NCBI GenBank assembly: GCA_023411225.1 | Contig: JAEYPA010000010.1 | Coordinates: forward strand, 1 to 64,000 | Length of the DNA: 64,000 nucleotides | Reading direction: 5' to 3' | Source: Bacillota bacterium | Lineage (GTDB): Bacteria > Bacillota > Clostridia > Lachnospirales > Lachnospiraceae | In this document: piece after piece, positions 9,723 to 17,578 of the stretch | Position numbering within the stretch: the stretch's first letter is position 1 | Layout of the letters: each line of letters starts with the position of its first letter | Position numbers and translations under genes: made by a program | Notes under the pieces: generated by a model | Told to the model about the DNA's origin: nothing | What the model saw: only the letters and a program-made list of their open reading frames with translations | Database searches by the model: none

Positions 9723-9748
9723 AAAAAGACTTCCTAAAGATTAGGAAG
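9723..9748 (-). terminator. Rho-independent terminator of the MATE gene
   Basis: CTTCCTAA/TTAGGAAG hairpin with a 3-base loop; on the minus strand it is followed by TCTTTTT. It faces the ppdK terminator, so the pair closes two convergent genes. Confidence 0.75.
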
Positions 9749-9824
9749 CCGAAATGAATAATTAAAAATTCATTTGAAGAACCGTTATAGAAATAAAATT
9801 CCACTATAAATTAGTTAATTGTAT

Positions 9825-11207
9825 TTAGTTGGCACGTATAGTAATTTCTTTATATTCTAATTCTGCGGTATCGAGTTTTTTATGTAGGGAGATTGCCATA
9901 ATAACCGTGATAATAACAGAAAGTATATCAGCAATGGACTGAGCATATAGAATCCCATTTAAACCTACAATAGCAGGCAGGATAAGAATAACCGGAATAA
10001 AACAAATGCCTTGTCTGCAAGCACCAAGTAAAAAGCCTTCTTTTCCTTTGCCCAAGGCAAGGAATAAAGAGGAATAAACTGTATAGAAACCAAATAGCAT
10101 AAAAGTTATTCCGTTTACTCTTAATGATGCAGTTCCAATACGTATCATTTCCATATCGCCCTTTGTAAATTGAGATACGATTGCTGAGGGAAATAAGGTC
10201 AATGTAAGCCCAAAAATCGTACAGAAAATGGTTGCCCATAAAACAGAAATCTTTATGGCACTACGTAGCCGATTATAATTTTGGGCTCCATAACTGTACC
10301 CTGCAATGGGTTGAAATCCCTTAAGAAAGCCGAATACAGTTAAACTTCCCATAGAAACAATTCGTGTTACAACGCCCATTCCTGCGATAGCAGAGTCACT
10401 ATAGTTGCTTGCGGCATTATTAATTAAGGAAATAGAAAAGCTTGTTAATAGTTGAAAAACCAATATAGGAATGCCGATTTTAAATATTTCTGATATAACT
10501 TGTTTGGAAAAGGTGCAGTCTTTTATCCTAAATTGAAAAGTGCTCTTTTTCCGTAACATATAAAGAATATATAAGAACGCTGAAGATGCTTCTGAAATCC
10601 CAGTTGCGATAGCCGCTCCTGCGACTCCTAAATCAAATACATAAATGAAAAGAGGATCTAAACTAATATTAAGAAATGCCCCTGTCAACAATACGAACAT
10701 TGTAGTTTTTGCAGCACCTTCGCTTGTTACGATATTATTCATTGTAACATTAAACACATTGAAAATGCAGGATATAATGTAAATGCTTCCATAGGTATAG
10801 GCATAAGGTGTAATTCGATCAGTGGCCCCTAAGAGCTTCAAAATAGGGTTCAAGAATATAATGGAGGCAATGATAATTACTGCTCCAACTGTGATACTAC
10901 TATACAATGCTGTGCTGGCAACCTTATTGACCATCACCTTATCACCTCGGCCTAAAAGTCTGGAAATATAGGAAGCCGCACCGTTGCCAAACAATAAGCC
11001 TAAGCCAACAACAATCTGTCCCAGTGGATATACAACTATAATTGCGCCCATTTGGCTTTCGCCTAATCCACCGACAAAATAGGCATCGACAAGATTATAG
11101 AACGCATTTATCAACATGCCAATCATAGAAGGGATGCCAATCGCTAAGAGTGCTTTTGGAATTGGAGCATTGCCTAACAATGCCATTTTTTTGTTTTGAT
11201 TATTCAT
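9825..11207 (-). CDS. MATE family multidrug/toxin efflux transporter
   Basis: 460 residues with about 12 predicted membrane helices, standard for the MATE/NorM-DinF superfamily. Family-like sequence: the N-terminal GNAPIPKALLAIGIPSMIGMLINAFYNLVDAYFVG pattern split over residues 12-47, typical of bacterial MATE proteins of the MepA-like branch. These use Na+ or H+ gradients to export cationic drugs or metabolites. It is divergent from a PadR-family repressor across a 115-base gap holding two copies of one palindrome, so it is the probable target of that repressor. Substrate cannot be told from sequence. Confidence 0.92.
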   Translation of the reverse strand: MNNQNKKMALLGNAPIPKALLAIGIPSMIGMLINAFYNLVDAYFVGGLGESQMGAIIVVYPLGQIVVGLGLLFGNGAASYISRLLGRGDKVMVNKVASTALYSSITVGAVIIIASIIFLNPILKLLGATDRITPYAYTYGSIYIISCIFNVFNVTMNNIVTSEGAAKTTMFVLLTGAFLNISLDPLFIYVFDLGVAGAAIATGISEASSAFLYILYMLRKKSTFQFRIKDCTFSKQVISEIFKIGIPILVFQLLTSFSISLINNAASNYSDSAIAGMGVVTRIVSMGSLTVFGFLKGFQPIAGYSYGAQNYNRLRSAIKISVLWATIFCTIFGLTLTLFPSAIVSQFTKGDMEMIRIGTASLRVNGITFMLFGFYTVYSSLFLALGKGKEGFLLGACRQGICFIPVILILPAIVGLNGILYAQSIADILSVIITVIMAISLHKKLDTAELEYKEITIRAN

Positions 11208-11238
11208 TTTTAGTTCCTTTCATGATATAATAAAATAT

Positions 11239-11259
11239 AGTACTATAAATTATAGTACT
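11239..11259. promoter_or_regulatory. Candidate PadR operator, copy 1
   Basis: A near-perfect 21 bp palindrome with arms AGTACTATAA and TATAGTACT. It covers the minus-strand -10 TATAAT (11249-11254), so binding would block the MATE promoter. The second copy is centred 38 bp away. Confidence 0.6.
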
Positions 11260-11287
11260 TGCAACACAAAACAAATAATACTATAAT
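11259..11287 (+). promoter_or_regulatory. Promoter of the PadR-family regulator gene
   Basis: TTGCAA at 11259-11264 and TATAAT at 11282-11287 with a 17-base spacer. The -10 is inside operator copy 2, which implies autorepression. Confidence 0.65.
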
Positions 11288-11297
11288 TTATAGTACC
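11277..11297. promoter_or_regulatory. Candidate PadR operator, copy 2
   Basis: Arms ATACTATAA and TATAGTAC form a palindrome nearly identical to copy 1 at 11239-11259. It overlaps the -10 box of the regulator's own promoter. Confidence 0.6.
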
Positions 11298-11322
11298 TGT
11301 CAAGAAAAAGGAGGAAGCAAAT

Positions 11323-11856
11323 ATGGCGACCATAGATTTGATTGTATTAGGAATGTTGAAAAAGGAATCACTGAGTGCCTATGATATTCAGAAAAAGGTT
11401 GAATATCGTAATATTTCAAAGTGGGTAAAAATCAGTAATCCCTCCATATATAAAAAAGTAATTCAGTTAAAGGAAAAAGGATTAATCAAAAGCAGTACTG
11501 AGAAAGATGGAAAGATGCCGGAAAAGGCAGTATATTCTTTGACAACTTTAGGTGAAGAAGAATTTGAAAATCTTATGTTCGATATCGCCAGCAAACCAAT
11601 TAACATCTTTTTAGATTTTAATGCGGTTATTGTTAATTTGGAGAGTATGTCAATGCAAAAGCAACAAGAATGCATATGTAATATTGAAAACAATTTAAAA
11701 GTGTTGAAGTCCTATATTGAGGAGAATATTGAAGCTAAGGAGAAAGCATCCAGTGTCCCAGCTGTAGCTATGGCGGTTTTGCAACAGCAATATCTATTGG
11801 CGCAGACACTAGAAGAATGGGTCACTTCCACGAAAGAAACATTAGGAAATGCATAA
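11323..11856 (+). CDS. PadR family transcriptional regulator
   Basis: 177 residues: an N-terminal winged helix (about 1-85, starting IDLIVLGMLKKESLSAYDIQKKVE, a hallmark of PadR proteins) and a C-terminal helical dimerisation part (about 95-175). Such proteins repress a neighbouring transporter and are released by its substrate. The gene is divergent from the MATE exporter with paired palindromes overlapping both promoters. AGGAGG lies 9 bases before ATG 11323. The effector is unknown. Confidence 0.9.
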   Translation: MATIDLIVLGMLKKESLSAYDIQKKVEYRNISKWVKISNPSIYKKVIQLKEKGLIKSSTEKDGKMPEKAVYSLTTLGEEEFENLMFDIASKPINIFLDFNAVIVNLESMSMQKQQECICNIENNLKVLKSYIEENIEAKEKASSVPAVAMAVLQQQYLLAQTLEEWVTSTKETLGNA

Positions 11857-11894
11857 ATTTCATAAAACAATAAATAGTGTCAAAATAATAATTG

Positions 11895-11930
11895 GGCTTT
11901 CTACTGTGTCAAACGATAGGGAGCTTTATT
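11895..11930 (+). terminator. Weak terminator after the PadR gene
   Basis: GGCTTTCTA (11895-11903) pairs with TAGGGAGCT (11917-11925) using three G-U pairs, followed by TTATTT. The wording resembles the ppdK terminator. The rest of the gap to the next gene (to 12133) holds only a short hairpin with arms ACCTCTC/GAGAGGT at 12055-12086. Confidence 0.45.
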
Positions 11931-12133
11931 TATAATAATAGAATGAGAAAATACTTACTTTTCTAGTATTTACATTATTAAGATATATAGTACAATAATA
12001 TCCATAACTGATAAAGTAATCCATAACAAATGTCGAAATAATAATAGAACACTCACCTCTCTTTTTCTGTACAGATAATGAGAGGTTTCTCACAATAAAA
12101 CATAGTATGATAAGAATAAGGAGCGGAAATAAA

Positions 12134-12979
12134 ATGGAATGGATAGATAGGCTTAATATGTCAATAAACTATATTGAGGAACATCTAAAGGATGAGCTTG
12201 ACTATGAGCAACTAGGAAGAATCGCCTGTTGTTCCTCCTATCATTTTCAGAGAATGTTTACTTATATGTCTGGTATTTCTTTGTCTGAATATATTCGGAG
12301 AAGAAAGATGTCTTTGGCTGCAGTCGATTTGCAAGGTGGCGATGCAAAGATTATTGATATAGCTGGAAAGTATGGCTATAGTTCCCCTACTGCATTTAAC
12401 CGCGCATTTCAGATGGTTCATGGAATAGCTCCATCTGCTGTAAAGAATGAGGGAGCCTCTGTAAAATCCTTTCCACCGCTTACCTTTACGATTACTATTA
12501 AAGGAGTGGAAGAAATGAATTATCGCATTGAATCAAAGGAAGCTTTTCGTATTATTGGAGTGTCACAGCCACTGAGTCAAGACCTGGAGGTTAATTTTGA
12601 GGTTCTTCCTACTATGTGGCAGGAGGCGGTACAAAACGGAACCATTGAGAAAATATCTGGATTGATGGATGCTGAGCCAATGGGGATTCTTGGGGTAAGC
12701 GTTTGTAATGATGAGGACCAATGGAGATACTTTATTGCAGTTGCAAGTACCAAGGAAAGTAAAGAGTTTGAGGAATGTATGGTACCGGCTGCCACTTGGG
12801 CTATCTTTCCGGGAGAAGGAACTAATCAGGATATTCAGGAATTGGAACGTCGCATTGTAACAGAATGGTTACCTACCTCAGGATATGAATATGGTAATGC
12901 CGCGGATGTTGAAGTATACATAAGTGCAGATCCTAACAATGCTAAGTATGAGGTGTGGATACCTGTGATAAAGAAATAA
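12134..12979 (+). CDS. AraC-type regulator with GyrI-like effector domain
   Basis: 281 residues from ATG 12134 (AAGGAGCGG seven bases upstream; an in-frame ATG at 12107 lacks a site). Residues about 1-105 form the AraC/XylS double helix-turn-helix DNA-binding domain (DRLNMSINYIEEHL, then YHFQRMFTYMSG and YGYSSPTAFNRAFQ). Residues about 125-281 form a GyrI-like/effector-binding domain (RIESKEAFRIIGVSQPL at its start, VPAATWAIFPGEG later), the type used to bind hydrophobic cations or peptides. It is followed 15 bases later by a small gene that is probably in the same operon. The regulon is unknown. Confidence 0.9.
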   Translation: MEWIDRLNMSINYIEEHLKDELDYEQLGRIACCSSYHFQRMFTYMSGISLSEYIRRRKMSLAAVDLQGGDAKIIDIAGKYGYSSPTAFNRAFQMVHGIAPSAVKNEGASVKSFPPLTFTITIKGVEEMNYRIESKEAFRIIGVSQPLSQDLEVNFEVLPTMWQEAVQNGTIEKISGLMDAEPMGILGVSVCNDEDQWRYFIAVASTKESKEFEECMVPAATWAIFPGEGTNQDIQELERRIVTEWLPTSGYEYGNAADVEVYISADPNNAKYEVWIPVIKK

Positions 12980-12994
12980 TTTAAGGAGGATACT

Positions 12995-13465
12995 ATGGAC
13001 GAAAAACTTGCATTATTTTATGAATCTGTGGATGGACGACTCTTGGATTTTATCATGGAAATAACTGATTATTTAGTAGAAAAGGGCTGTAGATACGACA
13101 TTAAGACTTCAAAAAATGGGTATATGGTTTCTTTCATTCGAAAAGATACCAAAAGAACATTCGCTAACCTGGTTACCCGTAAATCAGGAATGAAGCTTCG
13201 TATTTATGCTGATCATATCAAGGAGTATCAGAGCTTTTTAGATACTTTACCTGAGAATATAAAAAAGGATATTCGTAAGTCATCTGTCTGTAAACGACTC
13301 GTTGACCCCGATGATTGTAATCCAAGATGTTTAATGGGTTATACTTTTGATATGGATGGCGAGACCTATAACAAATGTCGTTACATGGCATTTATGCCCA
13401 GCTTGAGTGAGGAGAATAATTCTTTTATCAAACAATTTCTAGCAAATGAGTTATCTATTGGATAG
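12995..13465 (+). CDS. Conserved hypothetical protein, Cys-containing
   Basis: 156 residues, no signal peptide or membrane segment. The C-terminal half has four cysteines in the pattern C-x8-C-x3-C-x15-C (SVC, DDC, PRC, NKC; about residues 104-133), which might bind a metal. The N-terminal half is mixed alpha/beta. It begins 15 bases after the AraC/GyrI-like gene with AAGGAGG in front of ATG, so the two form an operon that ends at a strong hairpin. I do not recognise the family. Confidence 0.8.
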   Translation: MDEKLALFYESVDGRLLDFIMEITDYLVEKGCRYDIKTSKNGYMVSFIRKDTKRTFANLVTRKSGMKLRIYADHIKEYQSFLDTLPENIKKDIRKSSVCKRLVDPDDCNPRCLMGYTFDMDGETYNKCRYMAFMPSLSEENNSFIKQFLANELSIG

Positions 13466-13487
13466 GTCTAAGATAGGTGACTATTTA

Positions 13488-13530
13488 AAAAGTCCTTCTG
13501 TCAGCTAATGCTGATAGAAGGACTTTTGTC
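13488..13530. terminator. Bidirectional rho-independent terminator
   Basis: An 18 bp stem (AAAAGTCCTTCTGTCAGC with GCTGATAGAAGGACTTTT, one G-U pair) with a four-base loop, A-run on the left and T-run on the right. It serves both the upstream plus-strand operon and the minus-strand DtxR-type gene. Confidence 0.9.
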
Positions 13531-13550
13531 ATACCTATAATGATTTTTTG

Positions 13551-13913
13551 TCACATAATATGTTTTTTGATCGCATCAAAGCTATCTTTGCTGATTACAT
13601 GTTCCAATTTGCAAGCATCCTCAAGAGCGATTTCTTTTGGCACTCCAAGCTGTACTAACCACCTAGAAAGTAATTGATGTCTCTCATAGATCATTTCTGC
13701 GATTTCTTTACCTGTCTCAGTCAAATAGATATAACCTGCATCTGTGACAGTGATGTGTTGTTTCTCCCTCAGATTTTTCATGGCGATACTAACGCTGGAT
13801 TTTTTATAACCAAGCTCATGACTTATGTCAACTGCGCGAACTACAGGAAGTTGCTTGCTTAATACAAGAATGGTTTCCAGATAATTTTCAGCAGATTCGT
13901 TTGTATTGGTCAT
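13551..13913 (-). CDS. DtxR/MntR family metal-dependent repressor
   Basis: 120 residues. The N-terminal winged helix (about 1-65; ENYLETILVLSKQ, VRAVDISHELGYKKSSVSIAMKNL) is that of the DtxR/MntR family, and the metal-binding/dimerisation helix region follows (about 66-115; ERHQLLSRWLVQLG, EDACKLEHVIS). It is shorter than MntR (about 142) and has no SH3-like third domain, like many Clostridial forms encoded beside feo genes. It is divergent from feoA-feoA-feoB, so Fe2+-dependent control of ferrous iron import is the likely role. Metal preference cannot be read safely from the sequence. Confidence 0.88.
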   Translation of the reverse strand: MTNTNESAENYLETILVLSKQLPVVRAVDISHELGYKKSSVSIAMKNLREKQHITVTDAGYIYLTETGKEIAEMIYERHQLLSRWLVQLGVPKEIALEDACKLEHVISKDSFDAIKKHIM

Positions 13914-14034
13914 TTTTACTCACCTCATTTTATATGTTAGGCAAAACTAATTTGGGTAAGTATAACATATTTGTAGTAAATAATCAATTTAAAAACTATT
14001 ATCCAGTTAATGATAATATATATCAATAAGGTTA

Positions 14035-14061
14035 TTGAAATCTAACCTAGGTTATTATAAA
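14035..14061 (+). promoter_or_regulatory. Candidate feo promoter with palindromic operator
   Basis: TTGAAA (14035-14040) and TATAAA (14056-14061) flank a perfect 12 bp palindrome, TAACCTAGGTTA, at 14043-14054. The half-site TAACCTA/TAGGTTA is typical of DtxR-family operators. The 15-base spacer is short, so the exact -10 is uncertain. Confidence 0.55.
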
Positions 14062-14119
14062 CTAACTATAAAGTGAAATGCAGATACTATGCATACTAAA
14101 AAGGAAAGAGGATGATGAT

Positions 14120-14332
14120 ATGCCATTGTCAATGGTAAAAGCAGGTGTACCAAACATAATTCGTAAAATCGGTGGAAAAGAAGAAACAAGAAGATTCTTA
14201 GAAAATCTCGGTTTTGTTACTGGAGGGAGCGTGACTGTAGTATCGGAAATGGGTGGCAATCTGATTGTTAATGTAAAAGACGCAAGGGTAGCCATTGGCA
14301 GAGACATGGCTAATAAAATTCTTGTTAGCTAA
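14120..14332 (+). CDS. feoA: FeoA domain protein (first copy)
   Basis: 70 residues from ATG 14120, with AGGAAAGAGG upstream; an in-frame ATG at 14078 lacks a site and lies in the control region. FeoA proteins are small SH3-like cytosolic partners of the FeoB ferrous iron transporter. Core features: FLENLGFVTGGSVTVVSEMGG and a C-terminal IGRDMANKILV. First gene of a feoA-feoA-feoB-feoB-associated operon. Two different FeoA copies are common in Clostridia. Confidence 0.93.
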   Translation: MPLSMVKAGVPNIIRKIGGKEETRRFLENLGFVTGGSVTVVSEMGGNLIVNVKDARVAIGRDMANKILVS

Positions 14333-14401
14333 AGCATTCATGTATTGATGGTGCAATCAGGTGAAGTAAATAAAATAGGATTGATTGAAGGAGAGAATGC
14401 T

Positions 14402-14620
14402 ATGACGTTGAGAGAGGTTAGAGTCGGACAAAATGTAAAGGTAAAAAAGTTAAATGGTGAAGGTCCAATCAAAAGAAGAATCATGGATATGGGTATTACC
14501 AAGGGTGTTGAGATTTTTGTAAGAAAGGTGGCTCCTCTTGGAGATCCAGTGGAAATAACTGTACGAGGATATGAATTATCCCTAAGAAAAGCAGATGCAG
14601 ATATGATAGAAGTGGAGTAA
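14402..14620 (+). CDS. feoA: FeoA domain protein (second copy)
   Basis: 72 residues from ATG 14402 with AAGGAGAG six bases upstream. The chain carries the FeoA pattern RRIMDMGITKGVEIFVRKVAPLGDP and ends YELSLRKADADMIEVE. It differs clearly from the first copy (more basic, with the APLGDP turn found in canonical FeoA), so the two probably play different roles at FeoB. It sits between feoA copy 1 and feoB. Confidence 0.95.
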   Translation: MTLREVRVGQNVKVKKLNGEGPIKRRIMDMGITKGVEIFVRKVAPLGDPVEITVRGYELSLRKADADMIEVE

Positions 14621-14686
14621 TTTTTTTTGCCCAAGGGTTAGACAAGACTAACAAATATTAAAATAATTTCTAAAAGGAGTAAAGAC

Positions 14687-16864
14687 ATGTCAATTAAAAT
14701 TGCTTTAGCAGGAAATCCCAACAGTGGTAAAACGACTTTGTTTAATGCATTGACAGGTTCTAACCAGTTTGTAGGAAACTGGCCAGGTGTTACAGTTGAA
14801 AAGAAGGAAGGAAAACTGAGATCAAAATATAAAGGGAATTCAACAGAAGATGTCACAATTATGGACTTACCCGGAATTTATTCACTTTCCCCATATACTT
14901 TGGAGGAAGTTGTATCCAGAAATTATTTGATCAGCGAACGTCCGGATGCAATCTTAAATATTGTAGATGGTACCAATATTGAGCGTAATCTATACCTATC
15001 TACGCAGCTGATGGAGCTTGGTATCCCAGTTATTATGGCAGTTAATATGCTAGATGTCCTTGAGAAGACCGGAGATAAGATACATATTCAGAAGCTAAGT
15101 GAGAAACTTGGATGTGAAGTTGTAGAGATTTCTGCCTTAAAAGGTACGGGTATCAGAAATGCTGCAGAAAAAGCAGTGGCGCTTGCTATGAATAAGAATG
15201 CTCATGTTCCTGTCCATAAGTTTGCATATGAACTAGAAACTGCTATCGAGCAGGTGGAAGATAAACTAAAAGGGCTTGTACCTGAGGAGCAGAAGCGATT
15301 TTTTGCCATTAAACTGTTAGAACAGGATGATAAAATTGGGAAGCAATTAAGCCAGATTCCGGATGTGTCATTGGAGATTCAAAACCTAGAGACGACCATG
15401 GATGATGATACAGAAAGTATTATTACAAATGAACGTTATGTTTATATTTCTCACATTATTGATGACTGTTGTACGAAAAATAGGAAAAAGAAGGGGACAA
15501 ATTCAGATAGAATTGATCGGATTGTGACTAACAGATGGCTTGCACTACCTATTTTTGCTGTAATTATGTTCTTGGTATACTATATTTCTGTTACAACTGT
15601 AGGTACTTGGGCAACTGATTGGGCCAATGACGGCGTCTTTGGAGATGGTTTTAGTTTCTTTGGCATGTGGATTCCAGGAATTCCAGTTTTGATATCCAAT
15701 GCATTAGAGACACTGAACGTGGCGGGATGGTTACAAGGACTTATTGTAGATGGAATTATTGGTGGTGTGGGAGCAGTACTTGGTTTTGTACCACAGATGT
15801 TGGTATTGTTCTTATTCCTGGCCTTTTTAGAGGCTTGTGGTTACATGGCTAGAGTAGCCTTTATTATGGATAGAATTTTTCGTAAGTTTGGTTTATCCGG
15901 TAAATCTTTTATTCCTATGTTGATTGGTAGTGGTTGTGGTGTTCCTGGAATAATGGCATCCAGAACAATTGAAAATGACAGAGATCGTAAGATGACGATT
16001 ATGACTACCACCTTTATTCCATGTGGAGCTAAGCTTCCGATTATTGCATTAATTGCTGGTGCTTTATTTGAAGGAGCCTGGTGGGTAGCTCCTAGTGCTT
16101 ACTTCGTTGGTATAGCTGCAATTATTTTCTCCGGTATAATGCTAAAGAAAACTAAGATATTTGCCGGGGATCCTGCTCCATTTGTTATGGAATTACCAGC
16201 GTATCATATGCCTACTGTAATGAATATCTTAAGAAGTATGTGGGAAAGAGGATGGTCCTTTATAAAGAAAGCTGGTACCATTATCTTGCTGTCCACTATT
16301 GTATTATGGTTTTTGCAGAACTTTGGATGGGTCGACGGTTCCTTTGGACTTCTAACGGAAGAGGAGATGAAATATAGTATTCTTGCTGGTATAGGCAATG
16401 TGATTGCACCTATTTTTGCACCTCTTGGTTGGGGAGATTGGAAAATGGCAGTTGCTGCAGTTACTGGATTAATTGCAAAAGAAAATGTTGTTATGACCTT
16501 TGGTGTACTGTTTGGATTTGCAGAAGTTGCTGAGGATGGTGTGGAGATTTGGGGGACACTGGCAAGTAGTATGACCGCTATTGCAGCATATTCCTTCCTT
16601 GTATTCAATCTCTTATGTGCTCCATGTTTTGCTGCAATGGGTGCTATTAAGAGGGAAATGAACAATAAGAAGTGGTTCTGGTTTGCCATTGGATATCAGA
16701 CAGCGTTAGCTTATGTAGTATCTCTTTGTATTTTCCAGATAGGAAATCTCATTACCACTGGGGCCTTTGGAGTTGGAACTGTAGTTGCTTTCCTTCTGGT
16801 TCTAGGATTTATGTATCTTCTCTTTAGACCATATAAAGAAAGCAAAACTCTGAAAATAAATTAG
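14687..16864 (+). CDS. feoB: Ferrous iron transporter FeoB
   Basis: 725 residues. The N-terminal G domain has G1 GNPNSGKTT (about 9-17), G3 DLPG, G4 NMLD and a G5-like SALKG; a helical spacer domain follows to about 270, then a membrane part (about 280-725) with two Gate domains and the FeoB C-terminal region. Cys residues in GSGCGVPGIMASR and IPCGAKLP lie in the Gate motifs. FeoB imports Fe2+ driven by, or gated by, nucleotide hydrolysis. AAGGAG precedes ATG. It is followed 11 bases later by the small Cys-rich partner gene. Confidence 0.98.
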   Translation: MSIKIALAGNPNSGKTTLFNALTGSNQFVGNWPGVTVEKKEGKLRSKYKGNSTEDVTIMDLPGIYSLSPYTLEEVVSRNYLISERPDAILNIVDGTNIERNLYLSTQLMELGIPVIMAVNMLDVLEKTGDKIHIQKLSEKLGCEVVEISALKGTGIRNAAEKAVALAMNKNAHVPVHKFAYELETAIEQVEDKLKGLVPEEQKRFFAIKLLEQDDKIGKQLSQIPDVSLEIQNLETTMDDDTESIITNERYVYISHIIDDCCTKNRKKKGTNSDRIDRIVTNRWLALPIFAVIMFLVYYISVTTVGTWATDWANDGVFGDGFSFFGMWIPGIPVLISNALETLNVAGWLQGLIVDGIIGGVGAVLGFVPQMLVLFLFLAFLEACGYMARVAFIMDRIFRKFGLSGKSFIPMLIGSGCGVPGIMASRTIENDRDRKMTIMTTTFIPCGAKLPIIALIAGALFEGAWWVAPSAYFVGIAAIIFSGIMLKKTKIFAGDPAPFVMELPAYHMPTVMNILRSMWERGWSFIKKAGTIILLSTIVLWFLQNFGWVDGSFGLLTEEEMKYSILAGIGNVIAPIFAPLGWGDWKMAVAAVTGLIAKENVVMTFGVLFGFAEVAEDGVEIWGTLASSMTAIAAYSFLVFNLLCAPCFAAMGAIKREMNNKKWFWFAIGYQTALAYVVSLCIFQIGNLITTGAFGVGTVVAFLLVLGFMYLLFRPYKESKTLKIN

Positions 16865-16875
16865 GAGGTATGTGT

Positions 16876-17013
16876 ATGGGAACAATAGCGGTTGGATTAG
16901 TTCTTCTTGGTGTTGTAGGACTGATTATACGCAATATGATTAAAGCGAAAAGGCAGGGAAAGAGTGTACAGTGTGGTTGTGATTGTGCACACTGTTCTGG
17001 CCACTGTCATTAG
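16876..17013 (+). CDS. FeoB-associated Cys-rich membrane protein
   Basis: A 45-residue frame from ATG 16876, with AGGAGG seven bases upstream. One membrane helix (about 3-19, GTIAVGLVLLGVVGLII), a short basic linker (KAKRQGK) and a Cys/His-rich tail with five Cys and two His in the last 13 residues (CGCDCAHCSGHCH). This is the layout of the FeoB-associated Cys-rich family, placed right after feoB in many Firmicutes and thought to handle Fe2+ at the membrane. An alternative in-frame ATG at 16870 is too near the ribosome site. Confidence 0.9.
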   Translation: MGTIAVGLVLLGVVGLIIRNMIKAKRQGKSVQCGCDCAHCSGHCH

Positions 17014-17024
17014 TAGTTATTAAA

Positions 17025-17070
17025 AATACCCTCGAGATGCTTACATAAATAAGTACTCGAGGGTATTGTC
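17025..17070. terminator. Terminator between feo operon and trkH operon
   Basis: Perfect 12 bp stem AATACCCTCGAG with CTCGAGGGTATT (17025-17036, 17056-17067). The T-run is strong on the minus strand (A-run at the left) and weak on the plus strand, so it serves mainly the minus-strand operon. Confidence 0.8.
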
Positions 17071-17074
17071 TAGA

Positions 17075-17578
17075 TTATTTTATAGTTTTTTTCTTTACGA
17101 TTAAAAAATAAGTAATTAAAACAATACTAAGAAAGGATAAAAGAAGGGCAGAGCCCATCTTTTCTAATGATATCTGTCTGTCAAAAGAGTAACCGGAAGA
17201 GATTATTTTGAAATTTGTGGAGTGAAGATCTATATCACCCCCGTGTTCTCTACATGCCCTATGATATATAGCTGTTATCTGTACAATATCTCCACTATTC
17301 TTATAATTTCCATAGTAATTTATATTATTTATTAAATCCTGTTTTATCCATACTCCTATCGCATTGGAACCATCATTTATATTTATCCATGCATATTCCC
17401 CCCGTTCCAATTCTTCTCCAATTACTTCTCCCTGAATGATAACTTTCTTCCCATCCATAGAAATAGAGTTTTCAATTAGGTCATTAATTTTAATTATAGT
17501 ATCAGAAGCCTTGCATTCTATAGAAAAGAAAAAAATGGAAATTATCACTATTCCTAATGATTTTGTAATTTTACGCAT
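17075..17578 (-). CDS. Exported, membrane-anchored OB-like protein
   Basis: 167 residues from the ATG at 17578, which has AGGAGGTG nine bases upstream. Signal peptide at the N-terminus (about 5-22), an extracellular domain with a strand-rich OB-fold look (GKKVIIQGEVIGEE, YAWININDGSNAIGVWI; similar to tOB/bOB nucleic-acid-binding-like modules that are often sugar- or ligand-binding outside the cell), and a C-terminal membrane helix (about 140-160) ending in KKKTIK. It starts 25 bases inside the 3' end of trkH, so translation is likely coupled. Role in potassium uptake is unknown; the family is not firmly recognised. Confidence 0.72.
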   Translation of the reverse strand: MRKITKSLGIVIISIFFFSIECKASDTIIKINDLIENSISMDGKKVIIQGEVIGEELERGEYAWININDGSNAIGVWIKQDLINNINYYGNYKNSGDIVQITAIYHRACREHGGDIDLHSTNFKIISSGYSFDRQISLEKMGSALLLSFLSIVLITYFLIVKKKTIK

